This document shows, piece by piece, positions 59,806-64,000 of a stretch of 64,000 nt of DNA. Each line of letters begins with the position of its first letter. Within the stretch, counting starts at the first letter, position 1. Below the pieces are notes generated by a model. It did no database searches. It was not told the origin of the DNA and saw only the letters and a list, made by a program, of their open reading frames with translations. This stretch comes from Gymnopus androsaceus JB14 (Eukaryota; Basidiomycota; Agaricomycetes; Agaricales; Omphalotaceae): positions 1-64,000 of the forward strand of contig ML769499.1 in the NCBI GenBank assembly GCA_009733575.1. The letters are read 5' to 3'. Both the position numbers and the translations under genes were made by a program.

Positions 59806-61090
59806 GAAAAGGGCAAGAACTGGAGACATGTACTTTTGCCACAGAGTACAAAATTAACATTCAATTCTAGAGCCTCACTGTTCTCGACTACTGTCTACAT
59901 CAGGGCTCGGAAGATATTGTCATCTAATTAAGTCCTTAGCAAGAAAAATGGTTGAAACTGATGTCGGAGCTTGGCAATAGTAATGCAACATCAGCAAAAG
60001 CTGTATTTTTGCTGGAGAAAACCCATTCATTTGGGACATCTCTGGAGCAACGTACCCTATTCCAGAGACCTCTGGAGATCTCTGGAGAAAATTGACAGTT
60101 TTTTTTGACAGCTGTCAAGCTCCAGAGATCTCTGGAGACCTCCAGTGAAAATACAGGTTTTGCTGATGAAATCCAGAGATCAACGAATTGGTGTGGATCT
60201 TGAAGAGTTGACCATCGACTTTTGTGGCCACAGCTTTCTGAGTCCCAGTACAACTCTAATGAAGCAAATCCAATGTACAAGGCTGCATCCTCCCAGTGGA
60301 TATCTATCTCTCTCTGCCACCAATCCCATTTCAGCTGAAGCTCTGACTCTACACTCCCGGAACCTATGTCAACTACGCTTACCGTTCTGCGGATGGAAGC
60401 AATTACAACACTTTACTTCCCTCGATGGGTCAAGCTGGTACCCCATACATGTGTTCCGTTCCCATTGCACTGCAGACAAATCTGAAAAACCGTCCCGATG
60501 CCAGTCTAGTACTCGACACTCTGTTAAAAAGACTATCCAAGCCAGATGAAAAAGACGTGGAAGCCGATGGATTTACTCCTCATCCTGGAGGTGTAACGAG
60601 CTTGCTTTTCGCCCTTGCAGATATCATTATTCACACCATCTTCAACACGAATTAGCCGAATCCTACAGTCAGCGATGCATCCTCATACCTCGACCTCAGT
60701 GTCGTTTATGGCAGCACTGAGGCATAAGTCCACAGCGTTCGACAAAAAGACACCAATGGAAGGCCAGATGGTACTGGTAGACTTTACAAAGATGTTTTCG
60801 TCGACTCGTGTCTCTTGCTCATGCCGCCCGCTGCATGCGCCCTTTTGGTTGTCTTTTCTCGCAACAATAATGTTCGTACCATGTTACATGTTTCTCTACA
60901 ATACCATACTAATTTATCACAAAAAGCTTCATCACTTCCTACCCCGCATTAAAGAAAGAAGATCGTTATCCAAATCCAGGCATAAAGCTGGAGATTATTA
61001 TCTTGTGTTGTAGGAAAGGGTATTTCTGTAATGGATTATATGTATGTAAATTGCACGATTGCGCATTCGCATTATTTATTGCATGCAGAC
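59806..61090 (+). pseudogene. ENTH::ppo chimeric fragment, block 2
   Basis: It continues the ENTH fragment of 53451-53725 (KGKNWRHV, stop codons, LDYCLHQGSE) and joins ppo at about 59935 by the same junction as at 41510. Ppo sequence: MELQELTIDF-like, HPPSGYLSLS, YRSADGSNYN-like, DVEADGFTPHPGGV and DIIIHTIFNTN, then TAG (TN*), further stops and a jump to the ppo 3' flank near 60915, the same 3.1-kb deletion as in block 1. A 180-bp short element (59989-60168) splits the NANPEYQR motif. Confidence 0.85.
59989..60168. mobile_element. CATCAGC-type short element, copy in ppo (180 bp)
   Basis: It starts CATCAGCAAAAGCTGTATTT and ends AAATACAGGTTTTGCTGATG, flanked by AA on each side. The uninserted ppo sequence ATGCAAATCCAGAG is present at 30868 and 41558, so the 2-bp duplication is directly visible. 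The interior holds CTCCAGAG modules and TTGACAGCTGTCAA. Confidence 0.85.
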
Positions 61091-61429
61091 TGGGCTCAAG
61101 TGCCCAATGTATGTCTATCCTGCTGTTGATTAGCTGACAATTACAAGAGACTTCATCAACAGGTGTGAATGTAAGATATGAGGGGGAGCGGGTCTCATTG
61201 ATGTAAGTGGGATACTCAAGCTCAAGCCAAACTCGCCTGTAAGCCATACCATCCTGTGTATGCTCTTAGTCTCGCTACCCAGATTTGCCAAGAGTGAAGA
61301 AAAATCATTTGCTCATAGGAGGAGCACCTCATGCTGGTGACAACACATGAGTATCAAATTTATTGTCATTGAAGGCCGGTTGCTCCTGCCAATCACTGGT
61401 TGTTTCTTGCCTAATTGGGAATATTCAGT

Positions 61430-62992
61430 CAGGACTCAGAGATGAGTACATGATCTGGACTAACTGGATGTGTGAGACCCGGGTGCTTGGAAAGGAACTG
61501 GGATGGCGAATGGTTAGCTCGACAATGCCTTGTTCCCCTCTAGATGAAGAGAACCCTCCATGGCTGGTCCCAGGGCCACTGTCAGAGTGACGACAGTTCA
61601 CTAAAGATGTATTTAGTGATGGGGAGAGAATGAGGAAGGGGAAACATACAAGAAACAAGTAGAGAGAATGTATAAACTTTGGCAAGGGTCATGTCTGCAG
61701 TTTCTAGCAAGGAAGTTAAATAGCATCTAACTTAAGGTTGGACTGAACTTACCAAAATATAACCCCAAGCTACTACAGTTAAACAGACCAACAGTGATGG
61801 CTTGAGCAAAAAGGGACAGAAGGTTGCATTCTACTGTCCGGATAATGAGTTTGCACAAACTTCTATGGAAAACCCAGTTGGGAGAACCGCCCAATGGGAA
61901 TTCAGGACTGATTCGGAAGCGGAGGCCAAGGTAGTAGATCATTGAGCTTGTGATTACAACATCTGCGGCTCTGTTGAGCATTTAGCTTGAGTACTTAGGT
62001 TTTAATGGAGAATAACTTACACAGAGCCACCCAGCCATATGTAGACCACAGGTCTAACAATCGGTCAGCAGTTAAACTGGTTTATTACAAAAGTAAGACA
62101 AGTCCTGCACTTACAGGAGAAGGGCCAAATCTGAGGTAAGCTTGTGTGTTGTCATAATGTGTACCATCCAACAAGCAATACCTGTGAAGATTCAAGTCAC
62201 AGGTGTTTGCTAGATGAAGAGAGAACAAGATTTCCATACACCAGCCCAATAAGGAGAGACATCCTACAACCGCAGGTAAAATCCAATTGTTTTTCATGGT
62301 CATTATCCAAAGGCGCCACGCATAGAAGAGCTGCACAGTGAGACCACACATTGCCCTGCAAGTGGTAGCCGGTTAACATTAGCATTCAAGTGCTCTGCAA
62401 CCACGAATGCAGCTGCTCTCTCACAAGAGGAAACCTTTCGGGGGAACTGTCCAATGGATGAATACTAATATGGCGGGATCTGAAGCGTAAGGGTGGTTAA
62501 TAAGCGACTAAAAGCATGGCTCCCAGGCTCACTCGCGTAATTTGTAACAGCCCAGTCATAAGCATAGATACCTGTGAAATAGTATTAGTAGGCTCGAAGT
62601 ACAACGACAACAACACCGACCGGTTGCAATGGTGTCACAAAGGCACATGCTGACACACAGAGCAACTAGGGCTTTGAACCACCACCTATCAGCGGGAAAC
62701 TTGGAGAAATAGGTCCATGCTGGTGAAAAGCATGTTTGCATTAGTACCGCGAATGTGGGGTTCAAAACTCACCGGCAGAAAGCACAATACCCATCGTTAG
62801 GTACTGTAGTAACAGCACTTGAGCACAATTCATGCGAGATTAGACTTGTACGAACCGAAAGGTTGTTGCTGACAACCTGTTGACTCGGAGGGCCATTAGC
62901 TTCTTCAAATTTGGATTGACTTCAAAGACACCCACTACTGCTCCAACTGAAAGATTAATCTCGGTCTGCTCTGCTGCAGAAAGACGGGGCAT
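61430..62992 (-). pseudogene. DUF6534 membrane protein, copy J (broken)
   Basis: It starts MPRLSAAEQTEINLS. It shares with copy G the deletion that removes the end of exon 9 and its donor after YYLGLRFR. The intron 6 equivalent is also shortened. Other exons are recognisable (RWWFKALVALCVSMCLCD, NNWILPAVVGCLSLLGW, KLIIRTVECNLLSLFAQAI). It is convergent with ENTH::ppo block 2, as copy G is with block 1. Confidence 0.75.
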
Positions 62993-63075
62993 CCTGAAGG
63001 AATATTACTTTCAGGTGTAAGTGGTTTGGGCGGAGTGGGAAGGATAACAGTTGCACCGCTCGGCCGAACCTGATA

Positions 63076-63175
63076 CAGTGGCTGCCAAAATTGATGTCAC
63101 CCCACGTGACCTACTGAATGGACTACTGAATAGGCAACTAAATTGGGGGGGTGACATCAATTTTGGCAGCCACTG
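63076..63175. mobile_element. 100-bp TA-flanked foldback element
   Basis: Perfect 30-bp inverted ends starting CAGTGGCTGCCAAAATTGAT enclose about 40 bp. TA flanks both sides (63074-63075, 63176-63177). CAGTGG termini are shared with the foldback element at 18092-18748. Confidence 0.85.
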
Positions 63176-63177
63176 TA

Positions 63178-64000
63178 TATACGGTTACGACAGATTACGG
63201 CCTGAGCACTTGGATCAAGGGTCAATAAATGTTTGTCGGTTCACTAAGTCAAAAACAGTAACGAACGTTCCATTCCGGAAAAATCTATTGGGAAACCCCC
63301 TTTCTAAGAGAAACCCCCCCTTGGAGAAACCCTGACTATTGAGGAACCCGGGTGCTGGCTCGGCTTAGTAACACCATCACCGGCCGGTGTGATCTCCAAC
63401 TTCAATGACATCGCGCAGACCTTCAAACTTTGAATGGCGGGCCCTTAGGTGGTCTTTTTATCTTTGAGCTAATATCAATTTCTGTTGTCACTCCTCAAAG
63501 CTTTATAGACAAATCAAGGCAGCGGACCGGTAAAATTGAATCCAAAGGTGCGTTTCGGTGTTCTTCTACTTAATGTTATCCTAATGAAAGTAAACGAGCT
63601 TTCTGGAATCTTGACACCTTGTGCTCTTTCTGTGCCACATCTTCCTGCACCACATCTTTCACATATGCATAGGCTGCCAAGCTCCTCTATGGCCAGATGT
63701 TTGTCAGTTCGCTCAGATTCTGAATTCGGGTTATTGGGCATGTTGTCTGCATCACCTCTAGGAAGTAAACACGGCAAGAAATTTTGCGACGCGTTCAATA
63801 GGCTTTATAACTACATAAAATGCAGATACATTATCATTTACCATGAAGCAGAGGACAACAAGCACGCGTGTTCTGACGCGCGTTTTTGTCCGCTCCCTCA
63901 GGTTTCGCATGCCCGAATCGCCCTTTTCTTGCATCTCCACCCTCTGACGGACCTTTGTGCGCAACTGCGAGTTGTTTAGTGCTGGACCAATCCAGCTTTG
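63178..64000. other. right-edge region without recognised gene
   Basis: 63290-63335 has repeated GAAACCCCC words. An open frame of 147 codons at 63536-63979 (+) resembles no family I know, has an unusual composition and no visible introns; I do not call it. Confidence 0.35.

Noticed and set aside
63536..63979. 147-codon open frame at the right edge
   Set aside because: No recognisable domain, repeat-like composition, and no support from intron signals or neighbours.

Overview
The window is nuclear DNA of a filamentous basidiomycete, most likely an Agaricomycete. The evidence is dense 45-70 nt introns (GT-AG plus some GC-AG), a psi-factor-type fatty-acid dioxygenase (Ppo), a basidiomycete-type DUF6534 membrane-protein family, and a decayed Ty1/copia element. 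I cannot assign an order.

The layout is a gene core in repeat-rich flanks. The core, about 24.4-34.7 kb, holds in order: an intact 537-aa delta-COP gene (-), the AP-2 mu gene (+) head-to-head with it, an RBM18-like RNA-binding protein (+), a small unrecognised gene (-), and a Ppo dioxygenase (+). Delta-COP and AP-2 mu are both medium-type coat subunits of vesicle traffic, and their start codons are only 59 bp apart.

The flanks are built largely from partial copies of the two edge genes of the core (delta-COP and ppo), from fragments of the ENTH domain of an epsin gene whose parent is not in the window, and from ten copies of one DUF6534 gene. Left of the core the four main DUF6534 copies lie on + (A-D). 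Right of it the six others lie on - (E-J). The four copies nearest the core (C, D, E, F) splice into complete frames of 300, 309, 317 and 298 aa. Of the outer copies, A, B, G, I and J carry clear lesions and H probable ones. Several junctions are shared: ENTH joined to delta-COP, ENTH joined to ppo, and a 3.1-kb internal ppo deletion found in two blocks. These point to serial block duplication rather than independent gene capture.

Transposable elements record further events: a nested stack at 53.7-59.8 kb (ENTH fragment, then a TIR element, then Copia), several TA-flanked foldback or TIR elements, and a family of short elements ending CATCAGC/GCTGATG with 2-bp TT or AA duplications, where uninserted sites lie in the same window. 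The Copia polyprotein is one continuous frame broken only by five TGA codons, and all four LTR substitutions are CpG transitions, suggesting decay by cytosine deamination.

The AP-2 mu and ppo genes each need about four single-base corrections, all of them one extra base. This could be sequencing error or young pseudogenes and cannot be decided from the sequence alone.
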